From Pedobacter caeni (GTDB taxonomy: Bacteria; Bacteroidota; Bacteroidia; Sphingobacteriales; Sphingobacteriaceae), in the NCBI RefSeq assembly GCF_900129215.1, contig NZ_FQUQ01000001.1, forward strand, positions 1,550,001-1,614,000: 64,000 nt of DNA, read 5' to 3'. Under the pieces are notes generated by a model. That model saw nothing but the letters and a program-made list of their open reading frames with translations, was not told where the DNA came from and made no database searches. Below are positions 31,960-41,139 of this stretch, piece after piece. Position 1 is the first letter of the stretch. Every line of letters starts with the position of its first letter. The position numbers and the translations under genes are program-made.

Positions 31960-33651
31960 TTATATATTTCCCATTTTTAATTCATTAACTGCATACTCAC
32001 ATGCTCTGGCAGTGAGTGCCATATACGTAAGAGAAGGATTCTGACAAGCCGAAGAGGTCATACAACTCCCATCGGTAATAAACACATTCTTAACAGCATG
32101 CATTTGGTTATGTCCATTCAATACAGAGGTTTTTGGATCATGTCCCATCCTTACCGTCCCCATTTCGTGTACAGTTTGCCCTCCGGGTTGATGGTAATTA
32201 AATGGCTCGACATCTCTGAATCCGGCTTTCTCCAACATCTCTGCACAGCTATTCTGAATGTCTTCCATCATTTTCTTTTCATTCTCCTTAAAGGAGAAAT
32301 TGATACTCACCAGAGGTAATCCCCAGGAATCTCTTTGCTCCCGGTTCAGGCTGATCGCATTTTCATAATAAGGCAGGCATTCCCCCCATCCGGCCATCCA
32401 TATCGTCCAGGGACCAGGTGTAGTGAGCTGCTGTTTAAAATCAGCGCCAAAGCCAGGTAAAACCCTGGACCGGTCTCTCCATTCCATACGCTCGCCATGC
32501 CCATGAACTGCATAGCCCCTCTTAAAACCAGTTTTCTCATTCTGCGTTAAGTTACGGTATCTTGGAATAAGAAAACCACAAGGCCGCCTTCCTTTATAAT
32601 AGGTATCCTGAAATCCATCGTGCACCCCATATGCACCAGCTGAAGAATGATGATCCATCAGGTTATGTCCTACCTGTTCGCTATCGTTTCCGAGTCCTTT
32701 TGGAAAGCGGTTAGAAACAGAGTTCAGCAGAATAGCTGCAGTGGCAATGGTAGAGGCATTTAAGAAAATGAGCTTTGCATAAAACTCCATGACTTCATGA
32801 GTAACCGTATCAATCACCCGGACTCCGCTGGCCTTTTGCGATTGTTCATCATACATGATTTCTTTTACAATTGAAAACGGCCTGAGGGTTAAGTTACCTG
32901 TGGCCATGGCTGCAGGGATAGTGGAACTGTTGCTGCTGAAATAACCACCAAAGGGACATCCCCTGAGGCAAAGATTCCTGTTCATACAAGGGCCACGGTT
33001 ATCCCATCCCCTGGTCAGGTTTGCAATCCTGGCAATAGTCAGCACCTGATCGTCTTTCTTGATCGTACCTTTTAAGTGTTTTTCAATGCAATTCAGCTCC
33101 ATCGGGCTGATGTATTTACCATCGGGCAATTGAGGCAGGTTTTCCGCCTGTCCACTTACGCCAATATACGATTCCACATAATCGTACCATTTTTCAAGAT
33201 CTTTATAACGGATCGGCCAGTCTATGGCGATGCCTTCCTTTTTGTTGGATTCAAAATCAAGATCACTCAACCGGTAGCATTGCCTGCCCCAGGTCAGTGA
33301 ACGTCCGCCCACCTGATACCCTCTTGACCAGTGAAAGGGTTGTTCCTGAATATATGGATGTTCTTTATCATTGACAAAAAAGTGACGGTCTGCTTCATCT
33401 GCAAGGAAACTTCTCAAGGGATTCTCCTGTTGTTCCCTGAGCGAGTTATTGATCCGATATTTAAAATCCCATGGATTATACGTTGCTGTTGGATAATCTT
33501 TGATGTGTTCTACATTTCGCCCGCGATCTAACAATAACGTTTTCAACCCTTTCTTGCAGAGCTCCATTGCTGCCCATCCCCCACTAATTCCTGATCCGAT
33601 TACAATAGCATCAAATTTTTGTCCTTCGCTTTCTTTTGCTGTTAAGTTCAT
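31960..33651 (-). CDS. GMC-family FAD oxidoreductase
   Basis: A 563-aa flavoprotein of the glucose-methanol-choline oxidoreductase family. The FAD-binding Rossmann motif is VIGSGISGGWAAMEL at about 17-31, with LLDRGRN closing the ADP site. PFHWSRGYQVGGRSLTWGRQ is a second FAD contact region. The cysteine-rich GPCMNRNLCLRGCPFGG segment is typical of bacterial sugar and alcohol dehydrogenases of this group, and the C-terminal region has QTVHEMGTVRMGHD and DGSCMTSSACQNPSLTYMAL. It oxidises an alcohol group of a sugar or related substrate. It lies 6 bases after a gluconate-dehydrogenase-subunit-3-like gene, its probable partner. Such a pair is unusual inside a glycan export operon. Confidence 0.88.
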   Translation of the reverse strand: MNLTAKESEGQKFDAIVIGSGISGGWAAMELCKKGLKTLLLDRGRNVEHIKDYPTATYNPWDFKYRINNSLREQQENPLRSFLADEADRHFFVNDKEHPYIQEQPFHWSRGYQVGGRSLTWGRQCYRLSDLDFESNKKEGIAIDWPIRYKDLEKWYDYVESYIGVSGQAENLPQLPDGKYISPMELNCIEKHLKGTIKKDDQVLTIARIANLTRGWDNRGPCMNRNLCLRGCPFGGYFSSNSSTIPAAMATGNLTLRPFSIVKEIMYDEQSQKASGVRVIDTVTHEVMEFYAKLIFLNASTIATAAILLNSVSNRFPKGLGNDSEQVGHNLMDHHSSAGAYGVHDGFQDTYYKGRRPCGFLIPRYRNLTQNEKTGFKRGYAVHGHGERMEWRDRSRVLPGFGADFKQQLTTPGPWTIWMAGWGECLPYYENAISLNREQRDSWGLPLVSINFSFKENEKKMMEDIQNSCAEMLEKAGFRDVEPFNYHQPGGQTVHEMGTVRMGHDPKTSVLNGHNQMHAVKNVFITDGSCMTSSACQNPSLTYMALTARACEYAVNELKMGNI

Positions 33652-33657
33652 GATCTG

Positions 33658-34233
33658 TTATTTAGTTGCCCAGGATTTTTGATGTTTCAGTAATGGTATA
33701 CAAGGTTCATAAGTTATTGGCATATAGTCATAGGCAAGCCCCTTTTTACAACCAATCTCAGAAGTGCAATACCCAATTACGGTAAGCTCTTTCAACTGGT
33801 TAAAAAAGGTTCTTCCGAATACTTTAACCCTCACCTTATTGATGAACGGGTGCCAGTTTGAGCTTTTACTCTCGAAGTGCTGCAAGATCGCCACTTTTTC
33901 CTGTGACCCGCATTTTTCGAAGGGAAGCCGATATTTTTTATAAGCGAAAGCTTCAACCTCAGTCAACCCTTTAAGAAAGCTGTTCTGCTCCTTGCTATCT
34001 TCACAATCCGAAATAAAAAGGACAATAAAGTCTTCTACCTTAGCTGATTTTGCACCCGGAGTATCCGTTTCAGGTATAATTGTTTCAGCGAGTTCTGCTA
34101 TCAATGCTTTATAAGATGGCAATACCCTTAAATCCGGTTTTTTTTTCAGATCATACCATTCATATCCAATAATAGCTGCAAAGGCAGTCCCCCCGATAAA
34201 GAAAATGTTGGCTATAGCCTGCCGCCTTTTCAT
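33658..34233 (-). CDS. gluconate 2-dehydrogenase subunit 3-like protein
   Basis: A 191-aa protein of the gluconate 2-dehydrogenase subunit 3 family. It begins MKRRQAIANIFFIGGTAFAAIIG, an RR-containing, Tat-like signal or membrane anchor. The family motif LAETIIPETDTPGAKSA (about 48-64) and the following VEDFIVLFISDCE are clear. Subunit 3 proteins accompany GMC flavoproteins and help them mature or reach the periplasm. It immediately precedes the GMC gene (6-base gap). No cytochrome c subunit is found here, so the electron acceptor is unknown. The Tat reading is moderate, since the RR is preceded only by MK. Confidence 0.85.
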   Translation of the reverse strand: MKRRQAIANIFFIGGTAFAAIIGYEWYDLKKKPDLRVLPSYKALIAELAETIIPETDTPGAKSAKVEDFIVLFISDCEDSKEQNSFLKGLTEVEAFAYKKYRLPFEKCGSQEKVAILQHFESKSSNWHPFINKVRVKVFGRTFFNQLKELTVIGYCTSEIGCKKGLAYDYMPITYEPCIPLLKHQKSWATK

Positions 34234-34264
34234 TTGTATTTGTTCATATTAGCCCCCTAATAAT

Positions 34265-34879
34265 TTAAATTTTCTCCCAGATTTTACTCAGGTTATTATA
34301 TTTTTTCACCACCCTTGCCGGGTTTCCTACGGCAACTGAATATTCAGGAATATCTTTGGTCACGACACTTCCCGCACCAACTACAGCATGTTTTCCAATG
34401 GTTACCCCAGCTGTAATGACACAATTGGCCCCAATCCAGACTTCATCAGCAATGGTGATTTTTTTTGTGATCACCTTTTGTTCGGCCGGAGACAGCTCAA
34501 TTGATTCATAACCATGATTCAAGCCCGAAATTACAATATTTTGAGCCAGCATCACCTGGTTTCCGATTTCTACCGGACCAATTACCGTACAGCCTATTCC
34601 AATAATCGAGCGCTCACCAATCCTGACTGCTCCTACTCCGTTATTTATCGTAGAGAAATCCTCAATAATGCTATGTGCACCAAGTTCGAAATGATTAAAT
34701 GGAAATACGTCCATCCTGGTTCTCCACCGGATCATTGCCCCCTTCCCTTTTTTGTGCTTAAAAGGATTAATGAATGTCCTCACCCACCACCTCGGCTTGA
34801 AGTCGTTGGAAGGAATCAGCATCCAATGTGCTATTTTTTTTAAGAATGGATTTGCCTTTATTTTTTCTGATATAGACAT
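34265..34879 (-). CDS. hexapeptide-repeat acyltransferase (WcaF-like)
   Basis: A 204-aa left-handed beta-helix acyltransferase. Isoleucine/valine-rich hexapeptide repeats run from about 80 to 190 (IGERSIIGIGCTVIGPVEIG, ADEVWIGANCVITAGVTIGK, GAGSVVTKDIPEYSVAVGNP). The external loop GLNHGYES carries the catalytic-type His. Members transfer an acetyl or other acyl group from CoA to a sugar of an exopolysaccharide. The N-terminal 70 residues, with PRWWVRTFINPFKHKKGKG, are longer and more basic than a minimal member and may contact the membrane. It is 8 bases upstream of nothing else than its operon neighbour, the glycosyltransferase whose stop lies at 34888. Substrate is not readable. Confidence 0.87.
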   Translation of the reverse strand: MSISEKIKANPFLKKIAHWMLIPSNDFKPRWWVRTFINPFKHKKGKGAMIRWRTRMDVFPFNHFELGAHSIIEDFSTINNGVGAVRIGERSIIGIGCTVIGPVEIGNQVMLAQNIVISGLNHGYESIELSPAEQKVITKKITIADEVWIGANCVITAGVTIGKHAVVGAGSVVTKDIPEYSVAVGNPARVVKKYNNLSKIWEKI

Positions 34880-34887
34880 ACTAGTGT

Positions 34888-36090
34888 TTAAATAACATTA
34901 TTAATGGCTTTATACAGTTCATTCACGCTATTTTCCCAGGTATGGGAACTGGCAACCGATTGCCGGTATGCTGCTCTTTCTTTAGAATTTTCGGCAATTG
35001 CCTTTTTTATCAGTGTTACAAATTCTTCCTTATGCTCAGACAAATATACGCAGTCTTTAAAAATGTTCACTGCCTGTGTCAGTGTTGCCACAACCGGCTT
35101 CCCTGTCGCTAAATATTCATCGATTTTTCTGGGATAATTTCCAATGGTCACTTCATTGATCAATTGCGGGTTGATACAAACATCAAATGAATTGATATAT
35201 TTCGGAAGGTGTTCAGGCTTCTGACTTCCCAAAAAATACACATTAGAAAGCCCATGTAACGCACTGCTCCTGAAAACTTCATCCTCAGGACCGACCAGGA
35301 CAATACTCCAGTCGGGGTTGTGCTGCGCCAGATAAGAAAGAAGGTCTATATCCAATCGGATATGCTGCAATGCACCTACATATCCCACCTTTATTCCTGG
35401 CAATTCCATAATTTCAGGGACAACGTCCTGATCACTTAAACCTGAAAAGAGTTCCAGATCACAACCCTGCCCTATATAATGAGAGTTCGCATTGTATTGT
35501 TTACAATAATCTGTTAAGTAAGTAGAATTTGCAACACATACATCACTTTTAGCAATCAGCAAAGGTTCAATTCTTGTTCCGTGTTTTTTCCAGTAATCCA
35601 CCGCCAGCATATAATCCCTGGAATAGTAAACGCTTTGTTCAACAGCAAGCAGCTCCGGAAGATAAAAACTCCTGAACATATCATTATCATTAAACAAGAT
35701 CACTGTTTTGAAATCCAGTACCTGCATCGCCTTAAGTATGGATCCAGCAAGCAATTTATTATTTCTCTTATTTAAGTAATCAAATATCCCTTCCTGAGAG
35801 ATCCAGTTTATTGATTCGACCAGAACATCAGGAAAAAGATTCCACAAATTGGTAGAAACGGGGATTAAACCATCTTCCTTACCTTTGATCACATTGCGTC
35901 GTTTCATGACCTTAGGATCTTTGGCATTCTTCATTAAAGTAATGCGGTCCAGGGCCTGATTCACATACAAAACCCGATTGTATTTACTCAGTTCAATTGC
36001 GATATTCTTGCAATTGCTTCCGATTTCAACGTCCCAGGGCTGCTGGCCTACGATTACAATGTCTCTTCCCCTTATAGTTTCTGTATTCAC
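34888..36090 (-). CDS. GT-B fold glycosyltransferase (family 4-like)
   Basis: A 400-aa cytoplasmic glycosyltransferase. The C-terminal half has the nucleotide-sugar binding pattern of GT4-type enzymes: IKVGYVGALQHIRLDIDLL (about 233-251), VYFLGSQKPEHLPKYINSFDVCINP and YPRKIDEYLATGKPVVA (about 345-361), in which the EX7E-like site is reduced to KIDEYLATGKPVV. The N-terminal half contains IVIVGQQPWDVEIGSNCKNIA. The start codon is GTG at 36090; I see no in-frame ATG upstream, and the next gene's stop is 10 bases away. It belongs to the long glycan operon. Confidence 0.84.
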   Translation of the reverse strand: MNTETIRGRDIVIVGQQPWDVEIGSNCKNIAIELSKYNRVLYVNQALDRITLMKNAKDPKVMKRRNVIKGKEDGLIPVSTNLWNLFPDVLVESINWISQEGIFDYLNKRNNKLLAGSILKAMQVLDFKTVILFNDNDMFRSFYLPELLAVEQSVYYSRDYMLAVDYWKKHGTRIEPLLIAKSDVCVANSTYLTDYCKQYNANSHYIGQGCDLELFSGLSDQDVVPEIMELPGIKVGYVGALQHIRLDIDLLSYLAQHNPDWSIVLVGPEDEVFRSSALHGLSNVYFLGSQKPEHLPKYINSFDVCINPQLINEVTIGNYPRKIDEYLATGKPVVATLTQAVNIFKDCVYLSEHKEEFVTLIKKAIAENSKERAAYRQSVASSHTWENSVNELYKAINNVI

Positions 36091-36100
36091 CTTACTTAAA

Positions 36101-37255
36101 TTAGTTATTTACCTCATGTCTGGTTGCTACCGACCTTTGGTTTGCTTTCTTTGCATAAACCAGAGAAATCACCTGATAAAATATAAACTTTGGAATATTG
36201 ATCAGCGACTGGTATATCCTTTTATCTGTTGGATACGACATTAGGGCAATAAGAAAGCCAAGTATAAATAACAGGAAAGCAATCAGCCAGCTCAATGCCA
36301 TAAAAGGGGCAATAAATGCAGTCCCTACCATACACAGAAAAGAAAGAATAAGAAAAATAAACAACGGCGGTCTCAACAATATGATCCCGAATAGAAACTG
36401 GTTGATACTCGCATTCTTTATTCCTTTAAACAGAATATCAAAACCGAGTATAAAATATTTAAACCAGGTATTTATCCATCTGGAACGTTGTTTCACCAAC
36501 TGATCAGAATTGCTGGTTTTTTCATCATACACCACTGCATCCCCGGCAAAAGCAATCCGTTTATTCATTTTCAGAATCTGTGCCTGCAATACTTTGTCAA
36601 AACCTGCACCCTGAACATCAAGGCCACTTAGGGCATCTTTATACAAAGAAGTTCTAAAGGCCATTCCGGATCCTGAAAGCGTGGCCGATGAGCCCAATGC
36701 AAATAACAGCTTTGCATCGTAAAAGTGATAATAAATATCTCTTGCGGCATCCAGACAGGCAAAGGTAGAATTCAGATTTTTCGCAGCGCGGGTTCCCTGA
36801 ACAGCATCAAATCCCTGATCAAAATAAACATTCAGTTCATGAATGTATTCCGGATCTACCAGGTTGTCACTATCAATGATCGTTAAAATTTCATGATTTC
36901 TTTTAAAATGATCAATCGCGTAAAAATGAGAACGCGTATTACTTGCCAGCACCTGCTCAGGGCGGAGTTGGATCACATTCGGATGGTCAATACCGATGTC
37001 TTCGGGTCCGCAGTTGTCCAGCACCACATAAATTAAATAATGGTCATAATTCAATTTTAGCAGGGAAGCAATCACAGCAGGTAAAAGTGTGGTTTGTTCA
37101 TAAGCAGTAACAATGATCGCATAATCATAAGGTTTACCGCTCATCGCAACTGGTTTAGTTTTTTTTCCAAACAAAAGATAACAGAGGTAGAGTACAACCG
37201 GAAGCACCAGATTATACCCAAGCAATGCCTGAAGTAAAGAAGCTATAAATTCCAT
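36101..37255 (-). CDS. membrane glycosyltransferase, family 2 (processive-type motifs)
   Basis: A 384-aa inner-membrane GT2 protein: an N-terminal membrane helix (about 5-29), a catalytic domain with IIVTAYEQTTLL (47-58), VLDNCGPED (79-87), TIIDSDNLVDPE (125-136, DXD-like) and FDKVLQAQILK, then QRSRWINTWFKYF, which contains the QxxRW-like motif of cellulose- and hyaluronan-synthase relatives. Three C-terminal membrane segments follow (about 280-365). It is probably a glycosyltransferase acting on lipid-linked intermediates; true processivity cannot be told from sequence. It overlaps no neighbour; a possible 37-aa ORF precedes it. Confidence 0.85.
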   Translation of the reverse strand: MEFIASLLQALLGYNLVLPVVLYLCYLLFGKKTKPVAMSGKPYDYAIIVTAYEQTTLLPAVIASLLKLNYDHYLIYVVLDNCGPEDIGIDHPNVIQLRPEQVLASNTRSHFYAIDHFKRNHEILTIIDSDNLVDPEYIHELNVYFDQGFDAVQGTRAAKNLNSTFACLDAARDIYYHFYDAKLLFALGSSATLSGSGMAFRTSLYKDALSGLDVQGAGFDKVLQAQILKMNKRIAFAGDAVVYDEKTSNSDQLVKQRSRWINTWFKYFILGFDILFKGIKNASINQFLFGIILLRPPLFIFLILSFLCMVGTAFIAPFMALSWLIAFLLFILGFLIALMSYPTDKRIYQSLINIPKFIFYQVISLVYAKKANQRSVATRHEVNN

Positions 37256-37276
37256 TTCAATAATATCAGGTTATCG

Positions 37277-37390
37277 TTATTTAATCTTTTCATCATTCTG
37301 ATCATTCATCCAGGACCAATATTTTTGTCCTCTGAAAAAGCCATAAATCAAACAAAGCAATCCTGGTATAATAAATATTTCAAAAGGCAT
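37277..37390 (-). CDS. possible 37-aa small membrane protein
   Basis: A minus-strand ATG at 37390 opens a 37-codon frame ending TAA at 37277-37279. The peptide has one hydrophobic helix, MPFEIFIIPGLLCLIYGFF, followed by a charged, Trp-rich tail RGQKYWSWMNDQNDEKIK. It fills the otherwise empty 156-base gap between the polymerase and a membrane GT2 gene in the same orientation. Its position within a tight operon and its protein-like composition support it. A small membrane subunit is plausible, but no family is known to me. Confidence 0.5.
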   Translation of the reverse strand: MPFEIFIIPGLLCLIYGFFRGQKYWSWMNDQNDEKIK

Positions 37391-37411
37391 GATTACAATT
37401 TTAAAATTATA

Positions 37412-38863
37412 CTAAACGGTTATTTCTTTCATTTTCTTTGCAGTAATGGCGGCATCCATTTTTGGGGAAAGATAAATAAATACCAGGGATAAACACACGA
37501 CAATAGAAGAAGGCATGTTATTAATGATCTCATTTCCATAACTACAGAAGAATACCCCTGCCGCCCCCGACATCAGTGCAATCAGTTTCACCCTCAGTTT
37601 ATCATCCTTTGTTTTCCAGATGATTCCCGCGCATTTTCCAAACAGGTACATCATCATACAAAACCAGATGACAAACCCTACAATGCCATACATTACCCAA
37701 ACCTTCACCCAATAACTATCCGGCTCAACTGTAGAAAGAAATTTATCTTTATTGTATTCCTTACCCCATACCCCAATTACGCCAAGGCCTCCTCCAAAGG
37801 GTTTCGACTGCAGGTATTCTGCCAGTATCTTTTGATTCATAAACCGGAGGTTCAGCGAAGGATCTTTTGGGTCCAGTGCCGTTCTTAAGCGGTAAACTTC
37901 GTAGTAATTATTACCAATGTTCGTGTATTTCAATCCCGCCAGGAACACCATTGCAATCGTTCCTCCAATGATCAGTACTTTAAAATTCTTGCTTAAAAAT
38001 ATCGCCATAAACATTCCAACCACCAATACAAACAAGGCTCCCCTTGTTCCCGAAATGATCATTCCATAGAAGAAAATAAGGGTTAAAATTAAGAATACGA
38101 TCTTTTTCCAGGGCTTAAAAGGACCGAATGCCAAAGTGATGGCAATAATTACAAACTGCGCCTGGGAAGCTCCAAACTGAGCGGCATCATAAAAGGAGAA
38201 TATCCTCAGCTTACCCGACACGATGTGCGTAATCGCACCACCATCATCCAGAAACTTCTGATCTCCGGGAGATAAACCAATATGAAGCTGTTTAATTCCA
38301 TTCAGCGCGCTGACCAGGGCCAGTCCGATGATGATCAGCAAAAATACATTCAGGTCTTTTTCTGTTCTAAAGATCACCAGGCCAATAATCACGATCAGTA
38401 AAGGATATAGCGCCACACTTCTGATCTCATGGAACCAACCATTTATACTTGCCCCTGCAGGGTTGATTACCTCAAAAAAACTAATCAGAAACCAAAGGAG
38501 AAAAAGCTTGAATAAGTCATTCTGACAATTTGCCCAATCCTTTTTCGCATAAAAAAAAAGAGCAGCAAATAAAGTCAGGATCAGAATCACTTCTATGCCT
38601 ATTCCATAAGGAATTCCAGGGAGTTCGCGTCCGAGGAAAAACATCATAAAACAGTAAAAAATAAGGGTGATCAGGCCGTTACGGGGATTTTTAAAAACAA
38701 ATATGGTAAAAACGATCGCCAGACAAACGGCAACTAATACCAGTGGTCCGATGGCTTCGAATTTTATAGTCAGCAGACTCACCAATACCGCAATCAGAAT
38801 CCCCACCAGCAGGACGATAACTTTATGCTTAACTATAGGAGATGATAAAAAAAACTGCTTCAT
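37412..38863 (-). CDS. O-antigen polymerase/ligase-like membrane protein (Wzy-like)
   Basis: A 483-aa integral membrane protein with about 11-12 hydrophobic helices. The large periplasmic loop between late helices contains YEVYRLRTALDPKDPSLNLRF and GGGLGVIGVWGKEY, and NEIINNMPSSIVVCLSLVFIYL is the last helix. This is the layout of Wzy polymerases and WaaL ligases (O-antigen ligase domain). It would polymerise lipid-linked repeat units in the periplasm. I start it at the ATG at 38863 (MKQFFLSSP). A TTG at 38890 is in frame but adds nine residues without support. It lies 85 bases after the Wzc-like gene. Confidence 0.82.
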   Translation of the reverse strand: MKQFFLSSPIVKHKVIVLLVGILIAVLVSLLTIKFEAIGPLVLVAVCLAIVFTIFVFKNPRNGLITLIFYCFMMFFLGRELPGIPYGIGIEVILILTLFAALFFYAKKDWANCQNDLFKLFLLWFLISFFEVINPAGASINGWFHEIRSVALYPLLIVIIGLVIFRTEKDLNVFLLIIIGLALVSALNGIKQLHIGLSPGDQKFLDDGGAITHIVSGKLRIFSFYDAAQFGASQAQFVIIAITLAFGPFKPWKKIVFLILTLIFFYGMIISGTRGALFVLVVGMFMAIFLSKNFKVLIIGGTIAMVFLAGLKYTNIGNNYYEVYRLRTALDPKDPSLNLRFMNQKILAEYLQSKPFGGGLGVIGVWGKEYNKDKFLSTVEPDSYWVKVWVMYGIVGFVIWFCMMMYLFGKCAGIIWKTKDDKLRVKLIALMSGAAGVFFCSYGNEIINNMPSSIVVCLSLVFIYLSPKMDAAITAKKMKEITV

Positions 38864-38948
38864 GCGATTTAAGCGTAAAAATTTATCCAATCAGCAGGTA
38901 TTAAATACCACCGATTGGATCTTATGGATTCCTGTAAAAATGCGGTGA

Positions 38949-41117
38949 TTAAGCCGCCTCTCCTTTTTTTATCTTATTCGGCCTTGTCTTATTCAAGACC
39001 CATCCCACAAAATCAGATTGGCCTTTGATGTACTCAATAAGCTCTTTATCTTCATCGTTAATCACCTGGCCCGCTTCAAAAACAGCGATCTTTTTCTCTG
39101 CAAAAAGCAACCATTCTTTAGCAATATTCAACTCCTTCAAGCTGTTCACATCAATGATAATGATATCAAACTCCTTACGAAGCACATCAAAACCTGCTTT
39201 CAGGCTTTTAAGGTTCTGAAGTTCCAACAATGAGCTGTTGTTCGTGTTTTTATTCAGTACCGTAATGAGGTCTTCAACCTGAATCTCTCTTTTGATCAAA
39301 AAGGTTTCAAAATTCTGACTTGTGGCCAGTTCTTTTGAATTGCTCTTTGCCACCTGAACATCACCACCGATCAGCAACACTTTCTTACCAATCATGGCAA
39401 AGGCATAAGCAAGGCTGGAAGCAATAAAGCTTTTCCCCTCCCCTTCGGTAAGACTGGTAATGCCCAGTATTTTACTTTCGTCCTGTCCCATAACTGTACT
39501 GATTTCAAAACGCAGGGAACGCAACAGATCCTTATACATATTGAAATTTACATTGTTGCTTTTATCGTTCCAGATGTTCCGGACGGTATGGTCACTTTCG
39601 GTTAATAAATTGAGGTTCCCCAATACCGGAGCTCCGGTTGCCGAAGCCAGTTGTTTTGAAGTATGGATGGTATGGTCCAGCAGGAATAAAACCAGCAGTG
39701 CAGTAATACAAATGAAGAAACTTGAAATTCCGGCCAGGGCCACATACAATATCCCTTTCGAAGGAAGCGGCAATCCTGGTAATCCGACCTGGGCAATCTG
39801 AAGTTTCAAGGCTACATTTTGCTCTGTTCTGGTCTGATTATAGGTGTCCAGTGAAGTCATATAATCTTTCGTGGCCAGTTCGGCATCGCGTTCATAATTC
39901 TGAATTCCTGCATCAAAAGGAACCATGGTATTGTATTTACCTTTCAGGACAGCAAGTTCCCTGTCAATAGACTGGATACTTCCTTTCGCCTGACTAACTA
40001 CGGTTTCCAATGCCAGCTTTTGTTGAATCAAGGCTTGTTTTGAAGCCTGAGGATTGGTTACATTATCATCCGACATTCTGTTGCTCAAACGGTCAATCAG
40101 CCTGCTCAAAGAATCCATTTTCAACTTATCCACCATTCTGAACCCACCGTCAATATAAGCATCATTCGCTACTTTTAACTGACCTTTCAGGTTTAATACC
40201 GCTTTATTATCTACTCCGGAATTCCCGCCTGAAAAAGCATCACCCCTACCTTTTAACTTAGATTCAATATCTGCAATAGCCCTTTGATTCGATTGGATAT
40301 CACGTAAAGCCTGTGCTTTACGCTCTTCGTTCTGGGAAATCTGGGTATAGACAATCTCTGATTGTTTATCCAGGTTCAGCACCCCATTTTTCATCTTAAA
40401 TGCCTTTAACGCAGCATTTTTCTGGTCCATCGCAGATTCTTTCTTTTTCAGTAAAGAATCCAGAAGTTGAATTGAATTAGTCTGGTTAGTGCTTACATCC
40501 TGTCCATAGTTATTGATAAATTCAGTAGTAAGTACATTCACCACAAATGAAGAAAGGTTTGGATTTTCTGATACGTAATCCACGTTGATAAAATCACTAT
40601 TATCAGGTCTGTAAATACTTAGTTTTTTTTCAATATCTTCTTTATGGTATCCCATAGACCCGATGATATCATAAAGTCTGTATTTGCCCTTATTATCATC
40701 AACAGCAATCACCTCTTTATTCAGTAATTTCTGTCTGTAAAGTGTGATTACTTCTTTCACACCATCACTGTTAAGGGAATCCAGTTTTTTGCTGTAAGGC
40801 TTAAAAGATTCTTTAGGCTTTTCCAGATCATGAAGAATCAGGTTGTAAGAAAGGATGCTCATCACCTTTCTCATTTTTATTCTTTCAATGATATTGGAGA
40901 ACTGCTGGCTGGTTTTAAAGAAATCGGCACTTTGCGTCCCTGTAGTAGCGACCTGTTTCGACTGATCGATCAGTCCGGTGGCAATCTGTGCTTCTGAACT
41001 ATATTGCTTCGGGAGATTCTTTACGAGAAAAAAAGTGATTACCGCTGCAACAACGGGTACTGCAATCAGCACCCATTTGTATCTGTATAAAATTTTTAAG
41101 AAAGCTTTAATGTCCAT
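38949..41117 (-). CDS. Wzc-like polysaccharide co-polymerase with a degenerate kinase domain
   Basis: A 722-aa inner-membrane protein. Membrane helix at about 15-33, a large periplasmic Wzz-type domain with long coiled coil (about 215-440), a Pro-rich second helix (GLPGLPLPSKGILYVALAG, then to about 480), and a C-terminal cytoplasmic P-loop domain (about 525-715). The Walker A is EGEGKS (558-563) and Walker B is DIIIID (651-656). Walker A', normally [ILV]xDxD in bacterial tyrosine kinases, is VLLIGGD (580-586), so the first Asp is lost. The C-terminus ends NKIKKGEAA without the usual tyrosine cluster. It probably regulates chain length, but tyrosine autophosphorylation is doubtful. The adjacent TolC-like gene is 22 bases upstream. 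Confidence 0.87.
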   Translation of the reverse strand: MDIKAFLKILYRYKWVLIAVPVVAAVITFFLVKNLPKQYSSEAQIATGLIDQSKQVATTGTQSADFFKTSQQFSNIIERIKMRKVMSILSYNLILHDLEKPKESFKPYSKKLDSLNSDGVKEVITLYRQKLLNKEVIAVDDNKGKYRLYDIIGSMGYHKEDIEKKLSIYRPDNSDFINVDYVSENPNLSSFVVNVLTTEFINNYGQDVSTNQTNSIQLLDSLLKKKESAMDQKNAALKAFKMKNGVLNLDKQSEIVYTQISQNEERKAQALRDIQSNQRAIADIESKLKGRGDAFSGGNSGVDNKAVLNLKGQLKVANDAYIDGGFRMVDKLKMDSLSRLIDRLSNRMSDDNVTNPQASKQALIQQKLALETVVSQAKGSIQSIDRELAVLKGKYNTMVPFDAGIQNYERDAELATKDYMTSLDTYNQTRTEQNVALKLQIAQVGLPGLPLPSKGILYVALAGISSFFICITALLVLFLLDHTIHTSKQLASATGAPVLGNLNLLTESDHTVRNIWNDKSNNVNFNMYKDLLRSLRFEISTVMGQDESKILGITSLTEGEGKSFIASSLAYAFAMIGKKVLLIGGDVQVAKSNSKELATSQNFETFLIKREIQVEDLITVLNKNTNNSSLLELQNLKSLKAGFDVLRKEFDIIIIDVNSLKELNIAKEWLLFAEKKIAVFEAGQVINDEDKELIEYIKGQSDFVGWVLNKTRPNKIKKGEAA

Positions 41118-41139
41118 TATTGAGTTCTATCAGCAAATA

